Assembly: GCF_007565055.1 (NCBI RefSeq)
Contig: NC_044553.1
Coordinates: 44,505,420-44,569,419 of the forward strand
Source: Rhinopithecus roxellana
Lineage: Eukaryota > Chordata > Mammalia > Primates > Cercopithecidae
Direction of reading: 5' to 3'
Length of the DNA: 64,000 bases
Shown here piece by piece: positions 12,119 to 22,845 of the stretch. Made by a program: the position numbers and the translations under genes. The notes beneath the pieces are model-generated. The model saw only the letters and a list, made by a program, of their open reading frames with translations. It searched no databases and was not told the DNA's origin. The number at the start of each line of letters is the position of its first letter. Positions within the stretch are counted from its first letter, which is position 1.

Positions 12119-12290
12119 CTTTCAAACTGTAATGTGTGTATCAGTCATCTGGGGAACATGTTAAAATGCAGCTTCTAATTCAGTAAGATGGGAGTAGAAC
12201 CTGCGAGATTCTACTCCAGTATTTTTAATAAGCTCCCAGTAATGCTGATGCTGCTGATTTGTGGATCACGTTTTGTGTAGCAAGATGCTA
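12119..12290. mobile_element. hAT-Charlie MER5B-like fragment
   Basis: GTTAAAATGCAGCTTCTAAT, then CAGTATTTTTAATAAGCTC and GATGCTGATGCTGCTGATTTG. The layout resembles an old MER5-group element; the subfamily is uncertain. Confidence 0.5.
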
Positions 12291-12593
12291 GTACATTATG
12301 TAGTTGTTATTCTTATATTTATGAAGAGTTTCTGGAGAAATCTTTATGCTATAATGTGCAATGAAAAATGCACTTCAGAGTGTGTGTATGTGGTATATTT
12401 CAACTATATGACTGTATATATGCATTGAAGAAAAATTGGAAAGGAATATACAGTCATGTTAACTGCACCTATTACAACTGTTTACAAAATTTATAGGTAG
12501 TTTTCATATCCCTCTTTACGCTTTATAGTTGTGCACAATCAGCATATCTTACTTTATAGGGAACCTAATAGACTTTGTCATTACTTTATTTTC

Positions 12594-12599
12594 TAGCAG
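12594..12599 (+). promoter_or_regulatory. TCF12: NAGNAG tandem splice acceptor of TCF12 bHLH exon
   Basis: The acceptor reads TTTATTTTCTAGCAG, so two AGs are available three bases apart. Use of the first gives RTSSTNED; use of the second gives RTSTNED, one Ser fewer, without a frame change. Confidence 0.8.
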
Positions 12600-12829
12600 T
12601 ACTAATGAAGATGAGGATTTGAACCCTGAACAGAAGATAGAAAGGGAGAAGGAGAGACGGATGGCTAACAATGCCAGAGAACGCTTACGCGTGCGGGATA
12701 TTAATGAAGCATTCAAAGAGCTTGGCCGAATGTGTCAACTTCACTTGAAGAGTGAAAAACCCCAAACAAAACTCCTTATTCTTCATCAAGCTGTGGCAGT
12801 CATCCTTAGTCTAGAACAGCAAGTCAGAG
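12597..12829 (+). CDS. TCF12: TCF12 coding exon carrying the bHLH domain
   Basis: A 233-bp exon between acceptor TTCTAG (or TAGCAG) and donor GTAAGT at 12830. It encodes STNEDEDLNPEQ, then the basic region (KERRMANNARERLRVRD), helix 1 (INEAFKELGRMCQLHL), the loop (KSEKPQT) and helix 2 (KLLILHQAVAVILSLEQQVR). Within the basic region the Glu-Arg pair of NARERLRVRD makes E-box contacts, and the helices form the dimer interface. One exon therefore holds nearly the whole DNA-binding and dimerisation module, typical of the E-protein family. The frame is fully intact. An in-frame ATG at 12661 (MANNARER) could start a bHLH-only product if transcription began within the upstream intron; this is speculation. 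Confidence 0.98.
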
Positions 12830-13484
12830 GTAAGTAGGTTCAGCCAAGATGTATAACTGTTCTGCTTCAGATGGGCAGACATTTCTGTTTATAGTTGCTC
12901 TTCTGCTTGGGGAAATTGTTTGTTATTTCTCCCAGTACTTCTGCTACTGTATCATCAGGGTCGTTTTTCTTGTATTCTCACCTCTGTCTCACTGTATTAC
13001 CCAGTATCTGTGGGCTCAGTGTTCTCAACCATTAGAGAGTAATTCTGTGAAACAAAGCAGAGAACAAACAGCCTCTACCTGCCGCTCAGCAGTAGTGCTT
13101 TGTGTCCCTTTGCTCTGGTTGCTTCTGATCTCTCAACCATCAAATTTACCTACCTGGACCTACCCTCCTCCCTGCTCTTTATGTGTTTCCTACTTCTCTG
13201 TATTCATTTTCTTGCCTGCTCTACTTTAGAGTATCTACCATGCCCTGCTGGTTAATAGGATGCCTTGTCATGGTCCCTTCTGCCTTTGCCAGATACCTTT
13301 ACACCCATATAAATAAGGTCTCAGGGCTTCTTTGTTGACCCCAGACCAGAAACACCAAAAACTTTTTGGGCTAACATACATTGGCATGCCTGTGTGTCCT
13401 TAAGGGCAAAACAGCTCACCCACTGCTGACTCACTTTCATTTTTCAGGAAGTTTGTTGCAGCCTTGAAGAACCTTTGAAACTTC

Positions 13485-13605
13485 ATTTGTTCAATGTGTA
13501 TTTATTGCATAGCTCCTGTGTTCCAACCAGCTATGTCCTAGACCCTGGGTTATCAAATAATAGAAACTTCTTGTCTTTAAGAGGTTTTACCATCAAGCTT
13601 GAGTT
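13485..13605 (+). mobile_element. L2 LINE 3' fragment
   Basis: TTCAATGTGTATTTATTGCA followed by CTATGTCCTAGACCCTGGG resembles the 3' end of L2 (TTTATTGAGCACCTACTATG-type text), strongly diverged. Confidence 0.5.
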
Positions 13606-14883
13606 TCTCCATATACTTACATATTGTCTTAAAATATCCTAAGCCTTTTTGCAAGGAATTCATAGATGGGGCCCTAGGTTCCAGATCTGACCACTAGTCT
13701 CTCTGAGAGGAATTCTTTCGATTTTGTGTGAAGAAGATTCAAAAAAGAATAGGGTGGGCAGATGCTTGAAAACTACAGCCATGGAGCCTCAGCATAGATT
13801 GCAGAATGAGTACTCTTTCTTAGGAAAACCAGAGTTAGAGAACTTAAACAAACTTGCAGAAATATATACAGTAGTAGTTAATTCATCCACTTCCCTCCAA
13901 TATATTTAATGAATGAGAATGAGGGATAGATCATTTTGTGTATAATCAACCTAATAGTAAAAATGGATACTTGCTCCTCTTCTCCCAAGGTCCTTGAAAT
14001 ATCTGTGGAGTATAAATGTTAATGAAACCTAATCTTCAAAGAGTTATAGACTCCCTTGGGATATCCACGAGGAGGCAGATTGTTACCCACTCACCTGTGG
14101 CAGAAGCAGTGGTTCCTTGAACTACTGATACCTCCTGTCACTTTACTAATGTTTTTTTTTTCCTTGAATTATGTCTGACACCCTTTGTCTCGCTCTGAAG
14201 GCAGCAAGGCACCTATGTTCAGTGGTTCAAGTACACTCATCCTCCTCCTCTTCAGCCTGGGATATCTTCTACCCTGACTTCACCCAGCCATTTATTGTTA
14301 AAGCCACTGCCTCCATCTCAGCTGTGAAAGTCTTACTGTCTGGTCAACAGGAGTACCAGAATTTATTCTAATACACAGCACCTTTTCCTCCTATAGTGCA
14401 TTAGAATCAGAATGCAGTCATTTGTGTTTTAAAAAACTTTTTTTTTTTAAACACAGAGATACCTACTTCATCTCTAAGCCATTAAAACGAGAAATACTTC
14501 TGTGTTTGAAAAACACAAACATAAATAAACATAAATTCTACCATGCCTAGATGGACCTTATTCATTTGTAACATTGGAATTTGCAGTGGTTCCATGTGGG
14601 CACCTAGAACAGAAAAGCTGAGTCTGAGAGAAGATCTATCATCTAGGCTTTCTTACTACTGACTTTCTGGTCTGTTATGGGTACTGACTATTTCATACAG
14701 TTCTGCAAAGCTGTCTAAGGAGTCTTTGACTGATGAGAGTTTGAACAGATTTCAAATACACTGAACTGTAACTTCGTTAGGGATTGCTTTGATGTTCAGA
14801 AAAGCCTACTTCTCCCCTGCCTTCAGGCTGGGCTTGAAGCCTTGTCTTAGGACTTTACATAAAAGCCCAGGGATCTTTGTAAG

Positions 14884-14933
14884 GTATGTATGTATGTATG
14901 TATGTATGTATGTATGTATGTATGTATGTATGT
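14884..14933. repeat. (GTAT)n microsatellite
   Basis: About 12 uninterrupted GTAT units at the tail of a short reverse Alu fragment. Likely length-polymorphic. Confidence 0.97.
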
Positions 14934-15016
14934 AGAGATGGTCTCATTGTTGCCCAGGCTGGTCTTGAAATCCTGGCCTCAAGCATCTATAGGCTTGAGC
15001 CACCATGCCTGGGCTC
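14933..15016 (-). mobile_element. Alu fragment, reverse
   Basis: AGAGATGGTCTCATTGTTGCC to GCTTGAGCCACCATGCCTGGG, an incomplete Alu arm. Confidence 0.7.
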
Positions 15017-15966
15017 AGGCTCCTTGAAGGACACTATGGTGGTTGTCATACAGGGTTTAGAACCCTTCATACAGGCCACAATACCTGTGCCTTGTCTTTG
15101 GCAACACCTTCAAAGTTTTGTATAGCCACTGTCTTTTCCTTGATTTACCTATAGTTTTGAGTTATTTTGGTGACTTGATCACTTTTGAGAGCCTCTTTAT
15201 CCCTACAGGGACCCTCCTTCGCAGTCCCTGATCCAGCCCTTTCTATAAAAACAGCTTTTGTTTACATGACCTATTTGGGCATCCTCTGCACTCTGGCTTC
15301 CCTTCTGGTTTGGGATGATGCTTCAAGACTGTATCTGATTGTGACCCAACCTGTCACAATCCCTGGATAAGTAGTTTTACCAGGAGGCAAGCTGACCCAG
15401 GTCTAGCAGTTCATCCCAGAGAAGAGTGAGAAGAGTGGCTTCTCTTCTAAGCCTCAGATTGTGCCAGAGCATTTTTTGTGCCTTGTTGCCCCACCTGTCA
15501 AACCCTAAGTCCCCACTGCCAATTTAAGCTTTTCCATTTTCCTGACTACGTTATTTGTACCTTTGCCATTTTTATTCCCTAGCAGATAAAACAAATGACC
15601 TTCAAGTTTGTACTGTCGGCATTACTCAGGACTCAGTGGTTAAACATTTCCTCCTCTCAAGCTCTTTCACAGGTCAGCTCAGTCAGCTCACTGTTCTTTT
15701 GATAATTTAGTGATAAGAGAACTATTAGATTTTCAGTTTCCTGTTCTCCAAGTGAGTTTGACGATAAATGGTCTAGGACAGTGGTTTTGAAATCTGGCTG
15801 GTCCCAGAAGCACCTGAACCTTTTCTTTTCTCAAACATTTCCAAACCTTACCCCCAGGGGATTCTGGTGCAATGAGATGGTTAAATGTGGTAGACTTAGC
15901 ATATGCAGTGATAATACTGCAGTCTTTCCTACATCCCCACTAAAATAAATAAAAATGACATTTATT

Positions 15967-16269
15967 GGCCGGGCGCGGTGGCTCAAGCCTGTAATCCCAG
16001 CACTTTGGGAGGCCGAGGCGGGCGGATCACGAGGTCAGGAGATCGAGACCATCCTGGCTAACACGGTGAAACCCCGTCTCTACTAAAAATACAAAAAACT
16101 AGCCGGGCGAGGTGGCGGGCGCCTGTAGTCCCTGCTACTCCGGAGGCTGAGGCAGGAGAATGGCCTAAACCCGGGAGGCGGAGCTTGCAGTGAGCTGAGA
16201 TCCGGCCACTGCACTCCACTACAGCCCGGGCGACAGAGCAAGACTCCGTCTCAAAAAAAAAAAAAAAAA
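15967..16269 (+). mobile_element. Young AluY, Old World monkey AluYR-like, forward
   Basis: A full-length element with few changes. The target-site duplication AAAATGACATTTATT is present at 15952-15966 and again after the poly-A. Diagnostic text includes GGCTCAAGCCTG, AACTAGCCGGGCGAGGTGGC and GAGATCCGGCCACTGCACTC, which I associate with cercopithecoid-specific AluY lineages. Confidence 0.88.
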
Positions 16270-16430
16270 TGACATTTATTTTAACCCACAATGACAGATG
16301 AGAGAGGAGACCATAGCAGATGAAATAGCAAAAGCTGCATGTAGGATAGAAAGTCGATGGAATAGTGGTACTTACTTACTTGTTTCTAAGTACCAAAGAA
16401 TCCATGTCTCAAGAGTGGTAAGATCTTGCA

Positions 16431-16730
16431 GGCCGGGCGCGGTGGCTCAAGCCTGTAATCCCAGCACTTTGGGAGGCCGAGACGGGCGGATCACGAGGTC
16501 AGGAGATCGAGACCATCCTGGCTAACATGGTGAAACCCCGTCTCTACTAAAAATACAAAAAACTAGCCGGGCGAGGTGGCGGGCGCCTGTAGTCCCAGCT
16601 ACTCAGGAGGCTGAGGCAGGAGAATGGCGTGAACCCGGGAGGCGGAGCTTGCAGTGAGCCGAGATTGCACCACTGCACTCCAGTCTGGGCGACAGAGCGA
16701 GACTCCGCCTCAAAAAAAAAAAAAAAAAAA
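16431..16730 (+). mobile_element. Young AluY, Old World monkey AluYR-like, forward
   Basis: The target-site duplication AAGAGTGGTAAGATCT (16411-16426 and 16731-16746) is perfect. The element is nearly unmutated and has the GGCTCAAGCCTG and GAGACGGGCGGATCACGAGG variants. It lies only 160 bp from the previous young AluY, in the same orientation. Confidence 0.88.
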
Positions 16731-16988
16731 AAGAGTGGTAAGATCTAATCTTGTGCTAAACATATTGATTTCTTAAATGCCCTGAAGTTAAAATACATAA
16801 TCGTGAAATTTCAGGGCATTAGGGTAAAAACAATATTCTAAAGCTTCTGGAGATAAAATATAAATAGCTTACAGATAAAGAAACAAGAATCAAAATATCA
16901 TCAGCGTTCTGGACAGTAGTACTGGATTGCAGGAGATAGTGGAGCAGTACCTTCAAATTTCTGAGGAAAATAATTTCAACCTAGAATT

Positions 16989-17287
16989 CTTTTTTTTTTT
17001 TTTTTTGAGACAGAGTCTCGCTCTGTCACCCAGGCTGGAGTGCAGTGGTGTGACCTTGGCTCACTGCATCCTCTGCCTTCTGACTTCAAGTGATTCTCCT
17101 GCCTCAGCCTCCTCCGTAGCTGGGATTACAGGCACATACTACCATGCCCAGTTAATTTTTATATTTTTAGTAGAGACAGGGTTTCACATGTTGACCAGAC
17201 TGGTCTGAAACTCCTGACCTCAGGTGATCCGCCTACCTCAGCCTCTCAAAGTGCTGAGATCACATACATGAGCCACTACACCCAGCC
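16989..17287 (-). mobile_element. AluS-type element, reverse
   Basis: The target-site duplication TTTCAACCTAGAATTCT flanks both ends (about 16974 and 17290). The element is complete but diverged. Confidence 0.9.
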
Positions 17288-17356
17288 GGTTTCAACCTAG
17301 AATTCTATACGTTGCCAGGCAATCAAAGGTGAAAATAGAATGAAACTATTCCACAT

Positions 17357-17508
17357 AAGCTGGGTGTGTGCCTGTAGTCCCAGCTACTTGGGATGTTGAG
17401 TCAAGAGAACCACTTGAGCCCAGGAATTGAGGCTGAAGCGAGCTATGATCATGCTGCTACACTCCAGCCTGGGTGACAGTGCCAAGTCCACCCTGTCTCT
17501 AAATAAAA
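17357..17508 (+). mobile_element. Alu right-arm fragment, forward
   Basis: GCTGGGTGTGTGCCTGTAGTC to CCCTGTCTCTAAATAAAA. Only the right monomer is present. Confidence 0.75.
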
Positions 17509-17519
17509 ATTAAGTTGGC

Positions 17520-17814
17520 AGCCGGGCGCAGTGGCCCACACCTGTAATCCCAGCACTTTGGAAGGCTGAGGCGGGCAGATCACGAGGTCAAGAGATCGAG
17601 ACCATCCTTGGCAACATGGTGAAACCCCGTCTCTACTAAAAATACAAAAATTAGCTGGGTGTGCTGGTGCACACAAGAAGTCCCAGCTACTAGGGAGGCT
17701 GAGGCAGGAGAATCGCTTGAACCTGGGAGGCAGAGGTTGCAGTGAACCAAGATTGCGCCACTGCACTCCAGCCTGGCGACAGAGCGAGACTTCATCTCAA
17801 AAAAAAAAAAAAAT
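17520..17814 (+). mobile_element. AluS-type element, forward
   Basis: AGCCGGGCGCAGTGGCCCAC to ACTTCATCTCAAAAAAAAAA, complete, directly followed by another Alu. Confidence 0.9.
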
Positions 17815-17820
17815 TGAGTT

Positions 17821-18124
17821 GGCTGGGCACAGTGGCTTATGCCTATAATCCCAGCACATGGGAGGCCAAGACAGGAGGATCGCTTGAGCCTAGGAGATGG
17901 CTTGAGACCAGCCTGAGCAACATAATTAGGCCCCATCTCTTAAAAAGTTTTAAAAATTAGCTGGGCATGGTGGCTCACATCTGTAGTACCAGCTACTTGG
18001 GAGGCTGAGATGGGAGGATCACTTGAGCCCTAGAAGATTGAGGCTGCAGTGAGCTATGATGTAGGACCACACTCCAGTCTGGGCAGCAGAGTGAGAACCT
18101 ATCCCAAAGAAGAAAAAAAAAAAG
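17821..18124 (+). mobile_element. AluJ-type element, forward
   Basis: GGCTGGGCACAGTGGCTTATG to CCCAAAGAAGAAAAAAAAAAAG. It is diverged and J-like (TTGAGCCTAGGAG, GAGCTATGATG). Confidence 0.88.
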
Positions 18125-18177
18125 ATATTTCAGATATGCAAATCCTTTAAAAATTTACCTTCCTCGTACATTCTTTT

Positions 18178-18300
18178 AAAAAATAGAGACAGAGTCTCAC
18201 TGTGTTGCCCAGGGTGGTCTCAAACTCCTGGCACAAACGGTCCTCCCACCTCAGCCTTCCAGGTAGTTGGAACTGCAGGCATTAGCCACCACACTTGGCT
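18178..18300 (-). mobile_element. Alu monomer (FLAM-like), reverse
   Basis: AATAGAGACAGAGTCTCACTG to GCATTAGCCACCACACTTGG, a single arm. Confidence 0.7.
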
Positions 18301-18839
18301 CGTGTATATTTTTTCAGAAAGCATCTGGAACATATACTTTAGCCAAATAAGTGCATAATCAACAAAGACAAATGCTATAGAATCCAGGAAACAAAGGATT
18401 TAACATAGAAAAACAGCAAAAAGACAAAGAGCTACTGGGCCTAGAGAGCAACTAATCCATTGAAAATTGAATATTATTAGTAGCAGAAGAAAGGTTTCCA
18501 AGGAAAGAAAATGGAATTAATTGATAATACGATGTGTTCAAGATTAGGAAAATATATTGATAGGCATTTGTTAGATCTCTTGGAGCATTTAATGGTGGGG
18601 TTGGGGAGATGGAATTTGCATTACTAACAAATGAGAAAACAAGTAACTATAGGAAAAATAAACAGTTATATGAGCAAGGGAGCAATTACTGTAAAAAAGA
18701 GTTTTTCTTTCTTTTTTTTTTTCCAAGTTAAGGTCAGGTGGGCATTGTGCTGAGGTCATAACAAATTTGAGAGGGTGGCACATCTCACACACACTCGTGA
18801 ACACCCAATCATCATGCTCACGAACTACAAAAGGATCAA

Positions 18840-19212
18840 ATCTTTCCTCCCTCCCTCCTTCCCTCTCTCTCCCTCCCTCCCTCTCTCTTCCTCCCTCTCT
18901 CTCCCTCCCTGTCTCTCCCTCCCTGTCTCTCCCTCCCTGTCTCTCCCTCTGTCCCTCCCCCTCTCTCTCTCTGTCCCTCCCCCTCCCTCCCTCCATCTCT
19001 CTCTCTCTTTTTCTTTCTTTCTTTTCTTTTCTTTCTTTTTCTTCTTTCTTTCCTCCTTTTTTCTTTTTCTTTCTCTCCTTTCTTTTTGTCTTATGCTTTC
19101 TTTCTGCCTTTGTTTCTTTCTTTTTCATTCTTTCCTTGTGTCTTCCTTCCTTCCTTTTTTTCTTTTCTTGTCTTGTATTTTCTTTTCTTTCCTTTCCTTT
19201 TCTTTCTTCCTC
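18840..19212. repeat. Homopyrimidine (CT-rich) tract, about 370 bp
   Basis: An almost unbroken run of C and T on the + strand. It begins with TCCC/CTCT units (TCTCTCCCTCCCTG repeated three to four times) and becomes TTTC/TTCC-rich. It abuts the T-tail of a truncated reverse Alu and probably expanded from that tail. Long protein frames on either strand here are low-complexity artefacts. Confidence 0.95.
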
Positions 19213-19404
19213 GGGGTTTTGCTCTCTTGCCCAGGCTAGAGTGCAGTGGCACAATCATGACTCACTGCAGTCTCAGCCTCCCAGACTCAAGTGATGCTCC
19301 TACCTCAACCCCCTAAGTAGCTGGGACTACAGGCGGGTACCAGCACGCCTGGCTAATTTTTAAATTTTTGTAGAGACAGTGTCTCACTATCTTGCCCAGG
19401 CTAC
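19213..19404 (-). mobile_element. Alu, reverse, truncated
   Basis: GGGGTTTTGCTCTCTTGCCC to AGACAGTGTCTCACTATCTTGC. The 5' part of the element is missing. Confidence 0.85.
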
Positions 19405-20082
19405 TGTAAAATTCTTACCTCAGCAGCTGTCTCCATGTAGTCGTAATAACATAAATATTTTCCTAGTCATAATAATGTCAGAAGTGACTAGTGAGCCAAA
19501 GGTTTTGCTATAAACATGTTGCAAAGTTAATGTTATAGGAGAGTCAAGTCCTCAGCTACATAAGAAGTCAATAGATTGAATTCCCCTAATTGAAATTTTG
19601 GAAGACATATTTCTCCTGCCCTGCAGGTCACGAGAAGTACCAGATCTTTCTGGCTACTTAACACACGTTTGCCGTGGTCTTCTGTCTCACACCAAGAGGT
19701 ATGAAAGAGTAGCCTTAGCTTTTTTTGAATCAAAGTTGTTTATTTACTTCACATTTCCTAGAGTCTGCCATAGTATTGTTCTTCCTGCCAGAAGTGTTCT
19801 TTGTCTGTCTGACTCTAGGAATCTGGAAAATCTTGCCTAATTTACTGAGTTTTTGGTGCTGGTCCTTCCCAGCATTTCTCATCATGTCTCCTAGATGCTG
19901 ATGTGATAGAGTCACTGTTAGCTAAGAGCAATTTTCCATTATAAAGAGAAATGTGAGCCTTTTTTCAGTTGGAAAATTTTCACATCTCACATTCTCCTCT
20001 TTAAGTTTTACATACTAATTTATACCCTCTTCTCAGTCTCTCGGGTCGTTATATGAGACTTTAACCTCCACAGTCTCTCTTT

Positions 20083-20369
20083 TATTTTTTTTTTGGAGAC
20101 ATAGAGTTTCGCTCTTCTTGTCACCCAGGCTGGAGTGCAATGGCGCGATCTCGGCTCACTGCAGCCTCCATCTCCCTAGTTCAAGTGATTCTCCTGCCTC
20201 ACCCTCCTGAGTAGCTGAGATTATAGGCACTTGCCACCATGCCCGGCTAATTTTTTGTGTTTTTAGTAGAGACCATGCAGGCTGGTCTCAAACTCCTGAC
20301 CTCAGGTGATCCGCCTGTTTTGGCCTCCCAAAGTGCTGGGATTACGGGCATGAGCCACTGCACCCGGCC
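20083..20369 (-). mobile_element. AluS-type element, reverse
   Basis: TTTTTTTTGGAGACATAGAG to GAGCCACTGCACCCGGCC. The flanks CACAGTCTCTCTT and CATAGTCTCTTAC suggest a diverged target duplication. Confidence 0.88.
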
Positions 20370-20772
20370 CATAGTCTCTTACAAAAAACAAAACTGATGA
20401 AGGACAAACTCTTATTTGTTAGAGGTGCACAACTACTTATTAAGAAAGTAGCTCTTAATATTTTTTGCATAATGATGAACATGGTATTTTCTCCTACTAG
20501 TTATCCTGATACATTAACTAAGAGTATATCTTTCTTTCTTCATTCATTCATCCTTCTTATAGTTGTATAGGCTCTATGTCTTTCCGTAAATACAAGGGCT
20601 TAGAAAATTAGAACTCTAAAATGAAATTTTATTAATATGCATCACTGGTAGTCAGGAGTCAGCTAAGTTTACTGTAATGAAGTTTTGTTTACTTTTTAAA
20701 AACTTCAATGTGAGCTATAAATGTTGATTGAAATATATACATTCAAATTCACTTTTACCTTACTTTAAAGGG

Positions 20773-20899
20773 AAAGCCGGTACAGTGGCACTTGCTGGTA
20801 GTCCCAGCTTTTTGACAGGCTGAGGTGGGAAGATCCTTTCAGCCCAAGAGTTAAAGGCAAGCCTGGGCAACGTAGTGAGACCCTATCTCTGAAAAAATG
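20773..20899 (+). mobile_element. Alu monomer (FLAM-like), forward
   Basis: GCCGGTACAGTGGCACTTGC to GACCCTATCTCTGAAAAAA, a single diverged left arm. Confidence 0.7.
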
Positions 20900-21295
20900 G
20901 TCGGGGGTGGGGTGGGGACATGGAAAAAGGAGAGCTGTAATAATGATACATTGGCTATGCCCTCATTTCAAGAAAATCTGACATAAAATATAACTTCTAA
21001 AAAATACTATTTTCATTCCAAACTAATTACAAATGATCCCTTTATGTTATATTCATTAGGGCATTTTAATCCATTTATAAAAATATGTGGAGCAACTTTT
21101 AACCTATACTATATGTTATAATCAAATAATCAAATAAAAAGCTATATCAGAAGCTATGGATATCTTGGGCTTAAAACTCATTTTTTAAAAAATCCAACAG
21201 GAATAGTAGTGTGTAAGTAGATTTTGATCCAGTGGGTCTTTGATCTGATGGATTTTCTTTCCCTTTATTTCTCACAATAGCACCCTATTTCTTCT

Positions 21296-21306
21296 TTTTC
21301 TTTTTT

Positions 21307-21348
<42 letters not shown>

Positions 21349-21440
21349 AGACAGTGTCTCCCTCTGTCATCCAGGCTGGAATGCAGTGGCGCAATCACTG
21401 CACCCTTGACAACTCTTGGGCTCAAGTGATCCTTGTACCT
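21296..21440 (-). mobile_element. Alu fragment, reverse, with 39-base T run
   Basis: A very long T homopolymer (about 21309-21347) precedes GAGACAGTGTCTCCCTCTGTC. The Alu is cut after the first arm. Confidence 0.8.
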
Positions 21441-21672
21441 CTCAGCTTATTCTTTAACCTCTTTTGAAAATGCCCATGTCACAGATCCCATGTGGTCTTC
21501 TTTGTTATCTTTTATAAGAAGCAGCAGAGGTTTTTACCACCCTTTTAATAACACCTCCAGCAATAGAAAGACCAACTCAGTCATCTCGTTTCACATATAT
21601 ATCAAAGTAGAAAAGTAACATGTGCACCAGCTATCTATCCCTCTCCCTTGAACTGGCAGATTTCCTATAGAA

Positions 21673-22207
21673 GAGGGGTCCCCAACCCCTGTGCCCCGGA
21701 CCAGTACCAGTGGCCTGTTAGGAACTGGACTGGCTGCACAGCAGGAGGTGAGCAGAGAGCAATCCAGCGAAGCTTCATCTGTATTTACAGACACTCCCCA
21801 TCATTTGCATCTCCACCTCCTGTCAGATGAGCAGCAGCATTAGATTCTCATAGGAGCGTGAACCCTATTGTGAACTGCATATGCAAGGTATCTGGGATCT
21901 AGATTGCCTGCTCCTTATGAGAGTCTAATGCCTGATGATCTGTCCTTCTGTCCCATTACCCCCAGGTGGGGCCATCTCGTTTCAGGAAAACAGGCTCAGG
22001 GCTGCCACTGACTCTATATTATGGTGACTTGTATAATTATTTCATTTTATATTACAATGTAATAATAATAGAAATACAGTGCACAATAAATGTCATGTGC
22101 TTAAGTCATTGTGAAACCATCCCGCTCCCTTCCCCCCGTACCCAATTCATGGAAAAATTGTCTTTCACGAAACCAGTTCCTGGTGCCGGAAAGGTTGGGG
22201 ATCACTG
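21673..22207 (+). mobile_element. MER1-type hAT-Charlie element
   Basis: The termini GAGGGGTCCCCAAC and GTTGGGGATCACTG are inverted repeats, flanked by near-matching 8-mers (CTATAGAA / CTTTAGAG) as expected for hAT. The interior matches MER1 text (CAGCAGGAGGTGAGC, CATTAGATTCTCATAGGAGC, AATTGTCTTTCACGAAACC). It is non-autonomous. Confidence 0.85.
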
Positions 22208-22691
22208 CTTTAGAGGAATAGCTGAGGATATCTCTTACTTTATCCTTTTCTGAACTGGTAACTTTTAGATAAAGCGCAGATGTCTCTCTCTAAGTACAAG
22301 ATGTCAGCATTCATGTCAATTCAGTGTACCGTGTCTTAGCAGGACATTGAAGAGACTTGGTAGCCTAATAACAAGAGCATTTGCCAAAATGTTTGAGTGA
22401 AGAGTAGCATTTTGATTTAAATCAAATCAAACCCTAGAAGACTAAATCATGAGCAAAAAAATGAAGAAAACACAAAATGGTCACTTAGAAGTATAAATCT
22501 GGATGCTCAGTTCAATGCTGAGGTTTTGTGTGAGCACGTTGTTTCTTCTATGTGATGATACTTAGTATGGGAACGAAGTTACACAGAGATTGGTAATCCC
22601 CACAGAAAGAAAATAACAGCAATTTGTTCAGCTTGAGACCTAGTTTATAACTTCAAACCATAGTGATAAAAATTCTTTCCTCCTGTTTTAG

Positions 22692-22834
22692 AGAGGAACC
22701 TTAACCCCAAAGCAGCCTGCCTTAAGAGAAGGGAAGAAGAAAAAGTTTCTGCCGTATCGGCAGAGCCGCCAACCACACTGCCAGGAACCCATCCTGGGCT
22801 TAGTGAAACTACCAACCCTATGGGTCATATGTAA
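22692..22834 (+). CDS. TCF12: TCF12 last coding exon, C-terminal tail and stop
   Basis: The acceptor TCCTGTTTTAG (22690-22691) leads into 143 bp of coding sequence: ERNLNPKAACLKRREEEK, then a Ser/Pro/Thr tail ending NPMGHM and TAA (22832-22834). The first block extends helix 2 and is the conserved E-protein domain C-terminal to the bHLH. The tail is disordered. The sequence EEKVSAVSAEPPTTLPG identifies TCF12 rather than TCF3 or TCF4. All junction phases agree with the bHLH exon. Confidence 0.97.
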
Positions 22835-22845
22835 ACATCAACCAG
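22835..22845 (+). other. TCF12: TCF12 3' UTR, first 11 nt, then splice donor
   Basis: ACATCAACCAG is followed by a near-consensus donor GTAAGT at 22846. The stop codon is only 11 nt from this junction, well inside the distance of about 50 nt that triggers nonsense-mediated decay, so a 3' UTR intron here is tolerated. Confidence 0.8.

Larger units (their letters stand above)
12830..22691 (+). other. TCF12: TCF12 intron between bHLH exon and C-terminal exon
   Basis: A 9.86-kb intron. The stretch 12830-14880 has little recognisable repeat apart from an L2-like piece. Then follow a GTAT microsatellite, a dense Alu cluster (15.9-18.3 kb), a long pyrimidine tract, more Alus and a MER1-type element. 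No exon-like frame was found. Confidence 0.85.

Noticed and set aside
18589..19294. Long open frames of 154-221 codons on both strands
   Set aside because: They cross the homopyrimidine/homopurine tract and encode Lys/Glu/Arg or Ser/Leu/Phe low-complexity strings; there is no real coding signature.
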